Source: Gordonia humi (GTDB lineage Bacteria > Actinomycetota > Actinomycetes > Mycobacteriales > Mycobacteriaceae). Taken from it: a stretch of DNA of 64,000 nt. Position 1 is the stretch's first letter; each line of letters begins with the position of its first letter. Below, piece after piece: positions 52,270 through 61,095 of the stretch. Both the position numbers and the translations under genes were made by a program. The DNA lies in assembly GCF_014197435.1 (NCBI RefSeq), contig NZ_JACIFP010000001.1, forward strand, positions 1,860,001 through 1,924,000. The letters run 5' to 3'. Below the pieces are notes generated by a model that was not told the origin of the DNA, made no database searches, and worked only from the letters and a program-made list of their open reading frames with translations.

Positions 52270-53398
52270 AGCACGCACCTCTGTCGGCACCGTCGACGAT
52301 CTGCACGCCGCCGCGACGCGGGCCGTCGGCCTCGACGACTTCGGCGAACCCGACTATCTCGAGGGACTCGAGGTTCTGCTCACCTCGTATCGGGACGACG
52401 CCGGACTCACCGAGCTCGGCAGCAAGATGTTCCGCTACTTCCTCAAGGGCGCCCTGATCGCGCGGCTGCTCAGCGAGGCCGGGTGGAAGAGCAATCCGTC
52501 GTACGTCGACGTCGAGGTGGAGCGTCCGGTGTTCGTCACGGGCCTGCCGCGGACGGGTACGACGGCGTTGCATCGGCTGCTCGCCGCCGATCCGGCCCAT
52601 CAGGGATTGCAGATGTGGCTGGCGGAGTTCCCGCAGCCGCGGCCGCCCCGTGACACCTGGACCGACAATCCGGTGTTCGCGCAGATCGAGGCGGGACTGA
52701 ACCGGCACCACGTCGAGAACCCCGAGTTCATGGGGCTGCACTACATGAGTGCGGGCGAGGTGGAGGAGTGCTGGCAGTTGCTGCGGCAGTCGCTCATGTC
52801 GATCTCGTACGAGTCGCTCGCCTACCTGCCGACCTACTCGCAGTGGCTGCAGGCCCGGGACTGGGGACCGGCATATCATCGGCATCGCCGAAATCTGCAG
52901 CTCATCGGCCTGAACGACCCGGGCAAGCGATGGGTGCTCAAGAACCCGAGTCACCTCTTCGCGCTGGACGCTCTGATGGAGGCGTACCCGGACGCCGTGG
53001 TCGTGCAGACGCATCGTGCGCCGGAGACGATCATTCCGTCGATGTGCAGCCTTGCCGAGCATGCGACCGAAGGGCATTCGTCGGTGTTCACCGGGGCCAC
53101 GATCGGCCGGACCCAGCTCGAACTCTGGTCGCGAGGTCTACGCGAGTTCTCCGCGGCCCGCGCGAAGTACGACCCGGCGCAGTTCGTCGATGTCCACTTC
53201 GACGAACTGCGCGCCGACCCGTTCGCCGCCGTCGGTCGCGTCTACGACGCCCTCGGCACCCCGATGTCCGACGAGGCAGGCGCCGCGATGGTCGCGCTCG
53301 ACGAGGAGTCCAAGTCGGGCGATCGCAAGCCCGTCCACAAGTACTCGCTCGAGGATTACGGCCTGACCGTCGAACAGGTACGGGAGGCGTTCGCCTGA
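52262..53398 (+). CDS. sulfotransferase-fold protein (Rv3529c-like)
   Basis: This 378-residue protein has a PAPS-type P-loop FVTGLPRTGTTALHRLLAAD at about 90-109 and the mycobacterial sulfotransferase-like core GKRWVLKNPSHLFALDALME, HRAPETIIPSMCSLAEH and YDPAQFVDVHFDELRADPF. Size and order match Rv3529c (384 aa). Whether it truly transfers sulfate to a steroid is not known. The ATG at 52262 lies inside the SDR stop (ATGACTGA); a GTG nine bases earlier is possible. It is the last gene of the hsa operon. Confidence 0.83.
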   Translation: MTEARTSVGTVDDLHAAATRAVGLDDFGEPDYLEGLEVLLTSYRDDAGLTELGSKMFRYFLKGALIARLLSEAGWKSNPSYVDVEVERPVFVTGLPRTGTTALHRLLAADPAHQGLQMWLAEFPQPRPPRDTWTDNPVFAQIEAGLNRHHVENPEFMGLHYMSAGEVEECWQLLRQSLMSISYESLAYLPTYSQWLQARDWGPAYHRHRRNLQLIGLNDPGKRWVLKNPSHLFALDALMEAYPDAVVVQTHRAPETIIPSMCSLAEHATEGHSSVFTGATIGRTQLELWSRGLREFSAARAKYDPAQFVDVHFDELRADPFAAVGRVYDALGTPMSDEAGAAMVALDEESKSGDRKPVHKYSLEDYGLTVEQVREAFA

Positions 53399-53424
53399 CG
53401 CACCCGGGCGTTCAGACCTTGCCG

Positions 53425-53870
53425 TCACGCCGCGTCGGCGGTCTCGTGGACGGTTATGGTTCGGCGTGTGTGCGAGCGGATCGCCCGCCGCGCGCCGGGT
53501 CGGTTCGGGTCGGTCGGGGGTACGAACCACGGATGGCCGTCGTGCCCGATGAACACCTCCCATCCACCGTGATGGATCAGAGTGTGACAGCGGCGGCAGA
53601 GCAGGACTCCGTTGTCGATGCCGGTTTCGCCGCCCTCGGACCAGGGAGTCACGTGGTGGACATCGCACCAGGCGGCGGGTCGGCCGCATCCTGGTCGGGC
53701 GCAGCACCGGTCGGTAACTCGGCGTCGTCGATGCCGGTGCGCGACAGTCGGTCGAGCCGGACGGCCAGGCGGAGGCCGGGGCCTTCGGTGTCGGCGAGTT
53801 CGTCGGTGGTGGGCGGGGCGAGTTCGTCGACGATGCGGTCGGCGAACTCGGTGATCAGAGCAGCAAACAT
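53425..53870 (-). pseudogene. HNH endonuclease (13E12/DUF222 type), broken
   Basis: The gene appears to start at the ATG at 53868-53870 behind AGGAAGG and reads MFAALITEFADRIVDELAPP then LRLAVRLDRLSRTGIDD, as in DUF222 proteins, before running out of frame. The other frame carries the HNH part: RCCARPGCGRPAAWCDVHHV, WSEGGETGIDNGVLLCRRCH and LIHHGGWEV, ending at 53425. Such proteins are normally over 400 residues, so a large internal deletion with a frame change has removed the middle. These multicopy genes often decay in mycolate actinobacteria. Confidence 0.7.
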
Positions 53871-54276
53871 GACTTTCGCCTTCCTGGAAGGGATGACGCG
53901 ATGAGGTGCCGTGAAATCGTCGCGGCAGACAGCAGAGACAAACGCGTGGTGACCGCATTCGGTCGTGGACCGTAGCGCTCCGGGGCACTCCCCGAGGCGG
54001 GCGCCGCCGCAATACCCTTCACCGCAGTTCGACTCACCCGAATCGCTTACCGCGAAGTCGCCTGTGTGCGGCGCGCTATGCGGTTGTCAAGGAACGTATA
54101 TGTCATAGATTATACGCACATATGTTCGAATAGACCAAGAGTTCGACGAAGGTTCTTTCGGGACGGCTCAGCCCTCCGTGGTCCCGTGCTGTGGTGAACC
54201 GCTCGGCTATTCTCCGTTCATACGATCGGAGACCGAATGGTGGAGCCGAACTGGCCGAAACGCCTTGAATTAATAT
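53871..54276. other. AT-richer intergenic region before mntH
   Basis: About 400 bases without a gene. The middle is unusually AT-rich. ATATGT (54098-54103) and ACATAT (54118-54123) form an inverted repeat around TCATAGATTATACG-like sequence. No tRNA or terminator was recognised. Confidence 0.4.
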
Positions 54277-54290
54277 TTCGGTTGACCGAA
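54277..54290. promoter_or_regulatory. 14-bp palindrome before mntH, possible metal-regulator operator
   Basis: TTCGGT-TG-ACCGAA is a perfect inverted repeat embedded in an AT-rich promoter stretch (TTAATATTTCGG...CTTTCTAATAACG), 28-41 bases before the mntH ATG. A DtxR/MntR-family repressor would be the natural candidate, but I do not recall this exact motif as a known site. Confidence 0.5.
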
Positions 54291-54317
54291 CTTTCTAATA
54301 ACGTCTAACCTCAAAAC

Positions 54318-55553
54318 ATGTTGAGGAAGGGTCGGACAGGGGTGTATGCGCGGACGGGCGCGTTGCTCGGTCCAGCGTTCGTCGCGGCGATCGCCTATGT
54401 GGACCCGGGGAACGTCGCGGCCAACATCACGGCCGGCGCCAAGTACGGCTATCTGTTGGTGTGGGTGCTGGTGCTGGCCAATGCGATCGCCGTGATGGTG
54501 CAGTATCAGTCCGCGAAGCTCGGCATCGTCACCGGCCGAACACTGCCGCAGACTCTGGGCGACAGGCTCCCGCAGAAGTCGCGCCTCGCCTACTGGGCGC
54601 AGGCCGAACTCGTCGCCGGTGCCACCGACATCGCCGAGGTGATCGGCGGCGCCGTGGCCTTGTACCTGCTGTTCGGGCTTCCGCTGCCCGTCGGCGGTCT
54701 GATCGTCGGTGTGGTCGCGATCGTTCTGCTGACCACCGCGAACAGGCGCCGGCAACGGCAGTTCGAGACCATCATCGTCGGACTGCTCGCGATCATCGTC
54801 GTCGGATTCCTCGCCGGCCTCGTGGTGAGCCCGCCCGATGCCGGCGGCGTGCTCGGTGGCCTGGTGCCGCGGCTCGACGGCTCAGAGACGGTCCTGTTGG
54901 CCGCGTCGATGCTCGGTGCGACGGTGATGCCGCACGCCATCTACCTGCACTCCTCGCTGGTCATCGATCGGCATGGCGAGCCGACTACTCGTCAGCGCAC
55001 GCGCAAGCTGCTGTCGATCACCAAGGTCGACGTGTGGATCGCGCTCGCGCTGGCCGGTGTCGTCAATATCGCGTTGCTGGTTCTCGCGGCCACCAGCCTC
55101 TACGGACGGGAGGGAACCGACAGCATCGAGGGTGCGCACGCCGCGGTTCGTGACGCGCTCGGGCCAGTGGTCGCCGGCGCGTTCGCCGTCGGACTGCTCG
55201 CCTCGGGCATCGCGTCGACGTCGGTGGGTTCGTACGCCGGCGGTGCGATCATGGCGGGCATGCTGCGCAAGCAGCTCCCGATGATCGTTCGCCGGTCCGT
55301 CACCCTGGTTCCTGCGATCATCATCCTCGCGGCGGGCCTCGACCCGACGACGGCGCTCATCGTCTCCCAGGTCGTCTTGAGCTTCGGCATTCCCTTCGCC
55401 ATCATCCCCCTGCGTCGATACACCTCGAACAAGGCGATGATGGGCGACTTCGTCGACGGTCCGTGGCTGCGGTGGGCGTCGGCCGCCGCGGTGGTCGCCG
55501 TCGTCGTGCTCAATGCGGCGCTCATCGTGCTGACCGTGAACGGCAGCGGATAG
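54318..55553 (+). CDS. mntH: Nramp-family divalent metal transporter (MntH)
   Basis: This 411-residue membrane protein has about 11 helices. The metal-binding DPGN motif lies in AIAYVDPGNVAANITAGAKY (about 23-42) and the second site MPH in GATVMPHAIYLHSSLVIDRH (about 201-220). It should import Mn2+ (and possibly Fe2+) with protons. Length is usual for bacterial MntH. It is a single-gene unit; regulation by a metal-sensing repressor at the upstream palindrome is plausible. The ribosome site is weak, but ATG 54318 starts right at the conserved N-terminus. Confidence 0.9.
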   Translation: MLRKGRTGVYARTGALLGPAFVAAIAYVDPGNVAANITAGAKYGYLLVWVLVLANAIAVMVQYQSAKLGIVTGRTLPQTLGDRLPQKSRLAYWAQAELVAGATDIAEVIGGAVALYLLFGLPLPVGGLIVGVVAIVLLTTANRRRQRQFETIIVGLLAIIVVGFLAGLVVSPPDAGGVLGGLVPRLDGSETVLLAASMLGATVMPHAIYLHSSLVIDRHGEPTTRQRTRKLLSITKVDVWIALALAGVVNIALLVLAATSLYGREGTDSIEGAHAAVRDALGPVVAGAFAVGLLASGIASTSVGSYAGGAIMAGMLRKQLPMIVRRSVTLVPAIIILAAGLDPTTALIVSQVVLSFGIPFAIIPLRRYTSNKAMMGDFVDGPWLRWASAAAVVAVVVLNAALIVLTVNGSG

Positions 55554-55620
55554 CCACCGCTAACGACGGTGCATGGGCGTGGCGCGCGTCGGCGGTCCGT
55601 CCGTGCGTGGAGGTGTCGAC

Positions 55621-56847
55621 CTACAACGACACCGCCGCGAGCGCGGTGCTCGGCCGGCCGAACAGTTGCGCGTCGGCCTGTGCGCGTTTGAAGTAGAGGC
55701 CGATGTCGTGCTCCCAGGTGATGCCGATGCCGCCGTGCAGCTGGATCGCTTCACCGGTGACGCGCATGTACTCCTCGGAGCACTGCACGTGAGCGATGGC
55801 GGCGAGTTCGGCGGCGTCGTCGCGGCCGGAGACGACGGCATCGATCGCGGCCGCCGACATCGAGCGCATCGCTTCGACGGACACGTACATGTCGGCCATA
55901 CGGTGCTTGAGTGCCTGGAACGAGCCGAGGGCGCGGCCGAACTGCTTGCGGGCCTGCGTGTATTCGACCGTGAGTGCGAGGGCGCGAGCCGCACCGCCGA
56001 CCTGCTCGGCCGAGAGCATCGTCCATGCGAGGGTTCGTATCCGATCGAGCAGGTCGGGCGGTGTCGGGATCGTGGTGCCGGCGACCTCGTCGAATGTGAC
56101 CCGAGCCAACGCGCGCGTCGGATCGAGCAGCGGCAGCGGGGTGATCGTGACGCCGGGTGCGTCCGCGGCCACCTCGTGGAGGGTGGTCGGCCCGCCGTCG
56201 TCGGTTCCCGCGACGACGAGCAGAACATCGGCGGTCTCGCCGTCGATGACGTAGTCGGCGGTCCCGGATAGCAGCCCCGCGTTCGCGGACACCCCGGGGC
56301 GGTCCCACCCGGCCGGATCCGCCCAGCAGAGCGCGCCGATCGACTCACCGGAGGCGAGGGCGGGGAGCAGGCGCGCGGCGGTGTCGGAGTCGCCCGAGGC
56401 CAGTACGGTGCCGACGGTAAGTACGGCGGATGAGAAGACCGGCGCGGGCGACAGGGTCGCACCGAGCTCTTCGAGGGCGAGAGCCGTCTCCGCCCAGGTG
56501 GCCCCCGCGCCGTCGAACTCTTCGGGAACGGCCAGTGCGGCGACGCCGATCTCGTCGGTCAGCGTGTCCCACAGGCCGCGATCGATCCGCCCGGGTGAGG
56601 CCATGGCGGTGCGGACGGCCGCTGATCCGGATCGTCTGCGGAGGACGTCGCCGATCGCGTCGGCCAGCGCGGCGCGTTCCTCGGCGCCGGGAGCGGAGTG
56701 AGCGGGCCGGATGTCGTCGGCGCCGGGAGCGGAGTGAGCGGGCCGGATGTCGTCGGCGCCGGGAGCGGAGTGAGCGGGCCGGATGTCGTCGGCGCCGGGA
56801 GCGGAGTGAGCGGGCCGGGTGTCGTCGGCGCCGGGAGCGGAGGTCAC
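55621..56847 (-). CDS. acyl-CoA dehydrogenase with N-terminal 12-residue repeats (FadE33-like position)
   Basis: This 408-residue protein begins with four near-identical SAPGADDIRPAH units (residues 3-50), then a dehydrogenase of the shorter steroid type: LWDTLTDEIGVAALAVPEEF at about 82-101, YTQARKQFGRALGSFQALKH and LHGGIGITWEHDIGLYFKRA. It lacks some flavin-loop motifs, as expected for one partner of a heteromeric enzyme. Order and sizes of the three dehydrogenases, with a KstR2-type operator, resemble M. tuberculosis fadE31-fadE32-fadE33, which acts on the C/D-ring propionate. The GTG start overlaps the preceding stop by four bases (GTGA). The repeat tail is odd and probably unstructured. 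Confidence 0.83.
   Translation of the reverse strand: MTSAPGADDTRPAHSAPGADDIRPAHSAPGADDIRPAHSAPGADDIRPAHSAPGAEERAALADAIGDVLRRRSGSAAVRTAMASPGRIDRGLWDTLTDEIGVAALAVPEEFDGAGATWAETALALEELGATLSPAPVFSSAVLTVGTVLASGDSDTAARLLPALASGESIGALCWADPAGWDRPGVSANAGLLSGTADYVIDGETADVLLVVAGTDDGGPTTLHEVAADAPGVTITPLPLLDPTRALARVTFDEVAGTTIPTPPDLLDRIRTLAWTMLSAEQVGGAARALALTVEYTQARKQFGRALGSFQALKHRMADMYVSVEAMRSMSAAAIDAVVSGRDDAAELAAIAHVQCSEEYMRVTGEAIQLHGGIGITWEHDIGLYFKRAQADAQLFGRPSTALAAVSL
56683..56841. repeat. 36-bp tandem repeat (4.4 copies) inside a fadE gene
   Basis: The unit GGCGCCGGGAGCGGAGTGAG plus 16 more bases begins at 56683, 56719, 56755 and 56791, with a 15-base partial copy at 56827. Copies are identical except one base in the fourth (GGATG to GGGTG). 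Being 36 bp it keeps the frame and encodes SAPGADDIRPAH on the minus strand. Copy number is likely to vary between strains. Confidence 0.92.
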
Positions 56848-57800
56848 AGTGTCTCCAGGATCGCGGCCCGGTGATGGGCGGGGGTGCCCCACGCGGTGAG
56901 CAGCGCGCGGGTCTTGGTCAGGTACAGGGAGAAGTCGTGTTCGGCGGTGTACCCGATGGCGCCGAGGACCTGCAGGCCGCGACGGGACGCCAGATAGGCG
57001 GCATCGCCTGCGGCGACTCTGGCTGCGGATACGTCGCGGGAGACGTCGGTACCGTCGGGGGCCTGGCCGTCGAGTCCGACGGCGGCGCCGTGCACGAGCG
57101 GTCGAGCCATCTCCAGGGCGATCGCGACGTCGGCGAGGTGATGTTTGACGGCCTGGAACGATCCGATCGCGCGATGAAACTGGGTGCGGGTCTTGGCGTA
57201 TTCGGCGGACAGGTCGAGCATCGCCGATCCCAGACCGAGCAACTGGGCCGCGGTGGCCAGCGCCCCGAGGTCGCCGGCACGGTCGGTGGTGCCTTCGACG
57301 GTGTCGCCCCCGGTGATCTCGGCGACCTTGCGCGTCGGGTCGACGGTGTCCAGGAGTTCGCCGGTCGTCGCCGCGTGCACGCCGTCGTCGGTGATCAGTA
57401 GGGGCACTGCGATGTCGGGGTTCGCCGCCCGCGGGTGCAGCGGGGGCATCGCGCACGTCGTCGGTGTCCCGGCGAGGAGGCCATCGAGGGCGGGCCCGGC
57501 GCCGAGGATCCCGGGCGCGACGGCGAAGGTCTCGGCGACGGGGCCGGGCAGGCAGGCGCGGCCGAGGCGTTCGACGGCCACGACCGTCTCCACCGCGCCC
57601 GCGCCGCTGCCGCCGAGTTCGTCGGGGACCAGCAGACCGGTGATCCCGGCCTCGGCGAGCTTGCGGTACGCGGCGAGCGCGGGAGCGTGGTCGCTTTTGT
57701 CGGCCCAGTCGCGGGCCAGGTCGATGCCGCCCGCGCGGTCGACGATGCCGTCGACGGTCGCCGCGAGATCGGTGTGGAAGTCGGCGAGGAGGAAGTCCAT
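56844..57800 (-). CDS. acyl-CoA dehydrogenase, short subunit (FadE32-like position)
   Basis: This 318-residue dehydrogenase subunit begins MDFLLADFHTDLAATVDGIV and carries YAKTRTQFHRAIGSFQAVKH at about 212-231 and LQVLGAIGYTAEHDFSLYLT near the C-terminus. The reduced length and missing loops suggest it pairs with a full-length partner, as ChsE-type heterotetramers do. Length matches FadE32 (319 aa). It lies three bases after the upstream dehydrogenase and overlaps the downstream one by four bases, so the three are translated together. Confidence 0.87.
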   Translation of the reverse strand: MDFLLADFHTDLAATVDGIVDRAGGIDLARDWADKSDHAPALAAYRKLAEAGITGLLVPDELGGSGAGAVETVVAVERLGRACLPGPVAETFAVAPGILGAGPALDGLLAGTPTTCAMPPLHPRAANPDIAVPLLITDDGVHAATTGELLDTVDPTRKVAEITGGDTVEGTTDRAGDLGALATAAQLLGLGSAMLDLSAEYAKTRTQFHRAIGSFQAVKHHLADVAIALEMARPLVHGAAVGLDGQAPDGTDVSRDVSAARVAAGDAAYLASRRGLQVLGAIGYTAEHDFSLYLTKTRALLTAWGTPAHHRAAILETL

Positions 57801-57803
57801 GGT

Positions 57804-58961
57804 CTATCGGTCCCCTCGGGGTAGGCCGAGCAGGCGCTCGGCGATGACGTTGCGTTGAATCTCGTTGGTGCCGGCGTAGATCGGCCCGGACAGGGAGAAC
57901 AGGTAGCCGTCGGTCCAGCCGGTGTCGAGTTCGGCGTCGGCGCCCAGCAGGTCCAGTGCGGTCTCGTGCGCGGCGATGTCCCACTGCGACCAGAACACCT
58001 TGTTGATCGACGACTCCATGCCGAGTTGTCCGCCTGCCGCCAATCGGCTGACGGTCTGATACGTCGACAACTCGTAAGCACGCGATCCGATCCATGCATC
58101 GGCGACGGCTTCGTCGCTGGTGGGGACCGTGTCGCGGCGCGACTTCCAGAGCGTGATCAGCCGGTCGGTCGCGGCCAGGAATCGACCCGGGGAGCGCAGC
58201 GACAGTCCGCGTTCGTTCGCGGCGGTACTCATCGCGACCTTCCACCCGTTGTTCACCGCGCCGATCACCCCGGAGTTCCCCGGATCGGCGGGGTCGTCGG
58301 GCACGAACACGTCCTCGAGGAACAGTTCGGCGAAGCCCGGCTCGCCGTCGAGTTGGGCGATCGGACGCACCGTCACACCGGGCGCGCGCAGATCGAACAT
58401 GAAGTACGTGATCCCGCGATGACGGTCGGCGGCGGGGTCGGTCCGGAACAACCCGAAGCCCATATCGGCGAAACTCGACCGCGAACTCCACGTCTTCTGC
58501 CCGTTGAGCAGCCAGCCGCCGTCGGTGCGGGTGGCCGTCGACCGGAGTGAGGCCAGGTCGGAGCCCGCCTCGGGCTCGCTCCACGCCTGACCCCAGATGT
58601 CGTCGGCGCGCGCCATCCGCGGCATGATCCGCGCCAACTGGTCGGGATGGGCGTGTTCGAACAGAGTGGGAGCGAGCAGGAAGATCCCGTTCTGGCTCAC
58701 CCGACCCGGGGCGCCGGACCGGTAGTACTCCTCCTCGAAGATCACCCAGTGCAACAGGCTCGCGTCGCGGCCGCCGAACTCCGCGGGCCAGCTGACCACC
58801 GACATTCGCGCGTCAGCCATCGTCGCCTCCCAGGCACGGTGGGCCTCGAAACCTTCGGCGGTGTCCATCGACGGCAGCGGCTGGTCGGGGACGTTGGCCG
58901 CGAGCCATTCGCGGACCTCGATGCGGAACGCCTGGGCGGCGTCGTCGAACAACAGGTCCAT
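57804..58961 (-). CDS. acyl-CoA dehydrogenase, full-length (FadE31-like position)
   Basis: This 385-residue acyl-CoA dehydrogenase has AWSEPEAGSDLASLRSTATR at about 122-141, GQKTWSSRSSFADMGFGLFR, and the C-terminal GTNEIQRNVIAERLLGLPRG. These are the complete flavin and substrate motifs, so it is the likely catalytic partner of the two shorter subunits. Its start TGATG overlaps the enoyl-CoA hydratase stop. The upstream extension of the open frame is a shadow of that hydratase. It is placed by context in degradation of the steroid C/D rings; FadE17-type roles next to an EchA13-like hydratase are an alternative. Confidence 0.88.
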   Translation of the reverse strand: MDLLFDDAAQAFRIEVREWLAANVPDQPLPSMDTAEGFEAHRAWEATMADARMSVVSWPAEFGGRDASLLHWVIFEEEYYRSGAPGRVSQNGIFLLAPTLFEHAHPDQLARIMPRMARADDIWGQAWSEPEAGSDLASLRSTATRTDGGWLLNGQKTWSSRSSFADMGFGLFRTDPAADRHRGITYFMFDLRAPGVTVRPIAQLDGEPGFAELFLEDVFVPDDPADPGNSGVIGAVNNGWKVAMSTAANERGLSLRSPGRFLAATDRLITLWKSRRDTVPTSDEAVADAWIGSRAYELSTYQTVSRLAAGGQLGMESSINKVFWSQWDIAAHETALDLLGADAELDTGWTDGYLFSLSGPIYAGTNEIQRNVIAERLLGLPRGDR

Positions 58962-59881
58962 CAGACGGTGCCCTTCTCGGCCGCGTTCTTCATCGACTTG
59001 GCGTCCATCCCGCCGAGCGAGTCGCCGGAGTCTGCGTCGTTCGCCGCGTGCGCGTAGTGATGCCACCCGAACACCGAGTCCATGGCGGTGCGCATGCCCA
59101 TCTGGTCCTCGCAGATGTTGACGGCCTTCTTGCTCAGGAACAGGCCCTGCATCGGCATCTGCGCCATCTGCTCGCAGATCGCATCGACCTTGCCGTCGAG
59201 GTCCGCGCGCGGCACGACGTGGTTGACCATGCCCCAGTCCAGGGCCTGCGCCGCGGTGAACCGTTGCCCGGTGAACAGGATCTCCTTCGCACGACGAGCC
59301 CCCAGGACGTATGCGTGGGCGAAGTACTCGACGCCCGGGATGCCCATGCGCGCCACCGGATCGGAGAAGAACGCATCATCGGAGGCGACGATGAAGTCCG
59401 CCGACCACGCCAGCATCAGCCCGCCCGCGATGCACGCGCCGTGTACCTGCGCGATCACCGGCTTCGGGATCTCGCGCCACCGACGGCACATGCCCATGTA
59501 CACCTCGATCTCGCGTGCCAGACGCTGGTTGCTGTCCAACGGCTGCCCGTCGCCGCGGGTGTGGTCCCAGTGCAGTGTCGCCGTGTTCGGGTAGTAGGTG
59601 TCGAAATCGCGCTCGGGTGTGCCGATGTCGTGCCCGGCCGAGAAGTGCTTGCCGTTCGCGCGCAGCACGATCGTCTTGACGTCGCCGTCGTCGACGGCCC
59701 GCCGGAACGCCGCATCCAGTGAGTACGTCATCACCGAGTTCTGGGCGTTGCGGTAGTCGGGGCGATTCAACGTCACGTAGGCGACGGAGTTCGCGGGCCC
59801 GCCGACCTCGTAGGAGACCGGAGAGGTGTCCGGTCCGAGATCGTCGGGGCCCAGTGCGGGAGGGATCGCGGCATCACTCAT
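58961..59881 (-). CDS. enoyl-CoA hydratase/isomerase (crotonase family)
   Basis: This 306-residue crotonase-fold protein has AYVTLNRPDYRNAQNSVM at about 34-51, the oxyanion-hole segment GKHFSAGHDIGTPERD (about 77-92) and IAQVHGACIAGGLMLAWSAD (about 143-162). A longer insert (FDTYYPNTATLHWDHTRGDG) is typical of the EchA13-like branch rather than short hydratases. It is first in the operon with the three dehydrogenases, and a KstR2-type box lies 18-31 bases before its ATG. It likely hydrates or hydrolyses a ring-derived acyl-CoA. Confidence 0.87.
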   Translation of the reverse strand: MSDAAIPPALGPDDLGPDTSPVSYEVGGPANSVAYVTLNRPDYRNAQNSVMTYSLDAAFRRAVDDGDVKTIVLRANGKHFSAGHDIGTPERDFDTYYPNTATLHWDHTRGDGQPLDSNQRLAREIEVYMGMCRRWREIPKPVIAQVHGACIAGGLMLAWSADFIVASDDAFFSDPVARMGIPGVEYFAHAYVLGARRAKEILFTGQRFTAAQALDWGMVNHVVPRADLDGKVDAICEQMAQMPMQGLFLSKKAVNICEDQMGMRTAMDSVFGWHHYAHAANDADSGDSLGGMDAKSMKNAAEKGTV

Positions 59882-59898
59882 ACCGTCGACTGTAACCG

Positions 59899-59912
59899 AG
59901 CAAGTGCTTGGT
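59899..59912. promoter_or_regulatory. KstR2-type operator
   Basis: AGCAAGTGCTTGGT matches the published KstR2 consensus AnCAAGnnCTTGnT at all fixed positions. Its place right before the echA-fadE operon marks that operon as part of the late, KstR2-controlled part of sterol catabolism. The kstR2 gene itself is not in this window. Confidence 0.82.
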
Positions 59913-60054
59913 TGGTAGTCGGATGGGTGGGATGTCCGGCCTAGGTGGGCTTCGTTCGCGTCGATAAGGGCCGCATCCGCGCGCTCGCGCCCCGTCCGAC
60001 GGGCGCGGACCGCTGCGAAAGGTTCGACTCGATCCGCCTTCTAGAGGGTTTCCG

Positions 60055-60909
60055 TCAATCGCGGAGCGCTGTCACGTCGCCGTGATCATGATCGAGCGGG
60101 AGGACGAGCCGGTGCGGCCGCCAGGTCTGCTTCCGGTCATTCCACGGTCGGAACACCAGCCACGACACGGTGAACAGGATGAATCGGAGCGGCAAGTCGA
60201 TGCGCATGGTCTTCAGCGACTTCGCATCCCCGCGGGCCTTGGCGGTTCTGATGCCGCCGAACAGATAGTGCCAGTTCGCGATCGGCGACTTCTGCTGCGT
60301 TCGGCACGAGGTCGACACTTGTTGCTGTGGCGTGTACCAGATGCGGAGACCCTTCTCCTTCAGCGCCATGGAGATGTCGAAGTCCTCCCACACGTCGGGA
60401 CGGCGCGTCAGCGTATCGCGGATCTGCAACCACGCCGACTTGCGGATCGCGTGGTTCGGGCCGACGAGCGTCGGAGCCTCCTGTGCCTCGGCGACGCCCT
60501 GGGTGACCTTCTCGATGATCTTGAACGGCGGTCCGTCGTACAGCGACACCGAGCCCGTCGATGCGCTGAACGGTCGGCCGGCCTCGCTGTCGAAGAAGTC
60601 GACGATCGTTTCGGCCCACCGCTCATCGACGAGCGTGTCGGCGTCGGTGCGCGCGATGATGTCCGACGTCGCCGCGTCGTATCCGGCCGCGCGAGCCGCA
60701 TAGCAGCCCGGTTCCGACTCGGAGATCAATCGCACGGTGGGGTGTTCGGCAGCGATCTCGGCGACTCGAGTCGATGAATCGTCCGTGGAGTTGTTGTCGA
60801 CCACGATGATCTCGTCGATCGGCCGACTCTGTCGGAGGAGTGCGTGGAGTGTGTCGGCTATGCGGTCGTGCTCGTTGTACATCGGTACGACGACGGAAAC
60901 GGATGCCAT
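60055..60909 (-). CDS. family 2 glycosyltransferase
   Basis: This 284-residue GT-A fold enzyme starts VSVVVPMYNEHDRIADTLHA, then EIIVVDNNSTDDSS with the nucleotide-binding DNNS, DIIARTDADTLVDERWAETI with the metal-binding DxD, and WEDFDISMALKEKGLRIWYT with the ED motif of inverting GT2 enzymes. The C-terminus has one hydrophobic stretch (LRFILFTVSWLVF). The sugar donor and acceptor are unknown; roles in cell-wall or glycolipid assembly are common. It stands alone between the steroid operon and the sulfur group. Confidence 0.85.
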   Translation of the reverse strand: MASVSVVVPMYNEHDRIADTLHALLRQSRPIDEIIVVDNNSTDDSSTRVAEIAAEHPTVRLISESEPGCYAARAAGYDAATSDIIARTDADTLVDERWAETIVDFFDSEAGRPFSASTGSVSLYDGPPFKIIEKVTQGVAEAQEAPTLVGPNHAIRKSAWLQIRDTLTRRPDVWEDFDISMALKEKGLRIWYTPQQQVSTSCRTQQKSPIANWHYLFGGIRTAKARGDAKSLKTMRIDLPLRFILFTVSWLVFRPWNDRKQTWRPHRLVLPLDHDHGDVTALRD

Positions 60910-61095
60910 AAGGTTGAAACCTTTGAGGTGGAGATCGGCTGGACAATGCTGAGCCCTCGCTCGGGAGCGGCGGGACCATCGCGAATGCTACTGCCCGCAC
61001 TGAGCAGAGTAAGTGGTACTTCGGGTTTCGGATCGGCGTGACGCCTCGCTCGGGATCGGCGGCGGCCTCTGCCTGCTCGCGGTGGCTCGAACGTC

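Noticed and set aside
56683..56841. Regular 36-bp repeats as a possible CRISPR array
   Set aside because: The copies are directly adjacent with no unique spacers and stay in frame with a protein gene.
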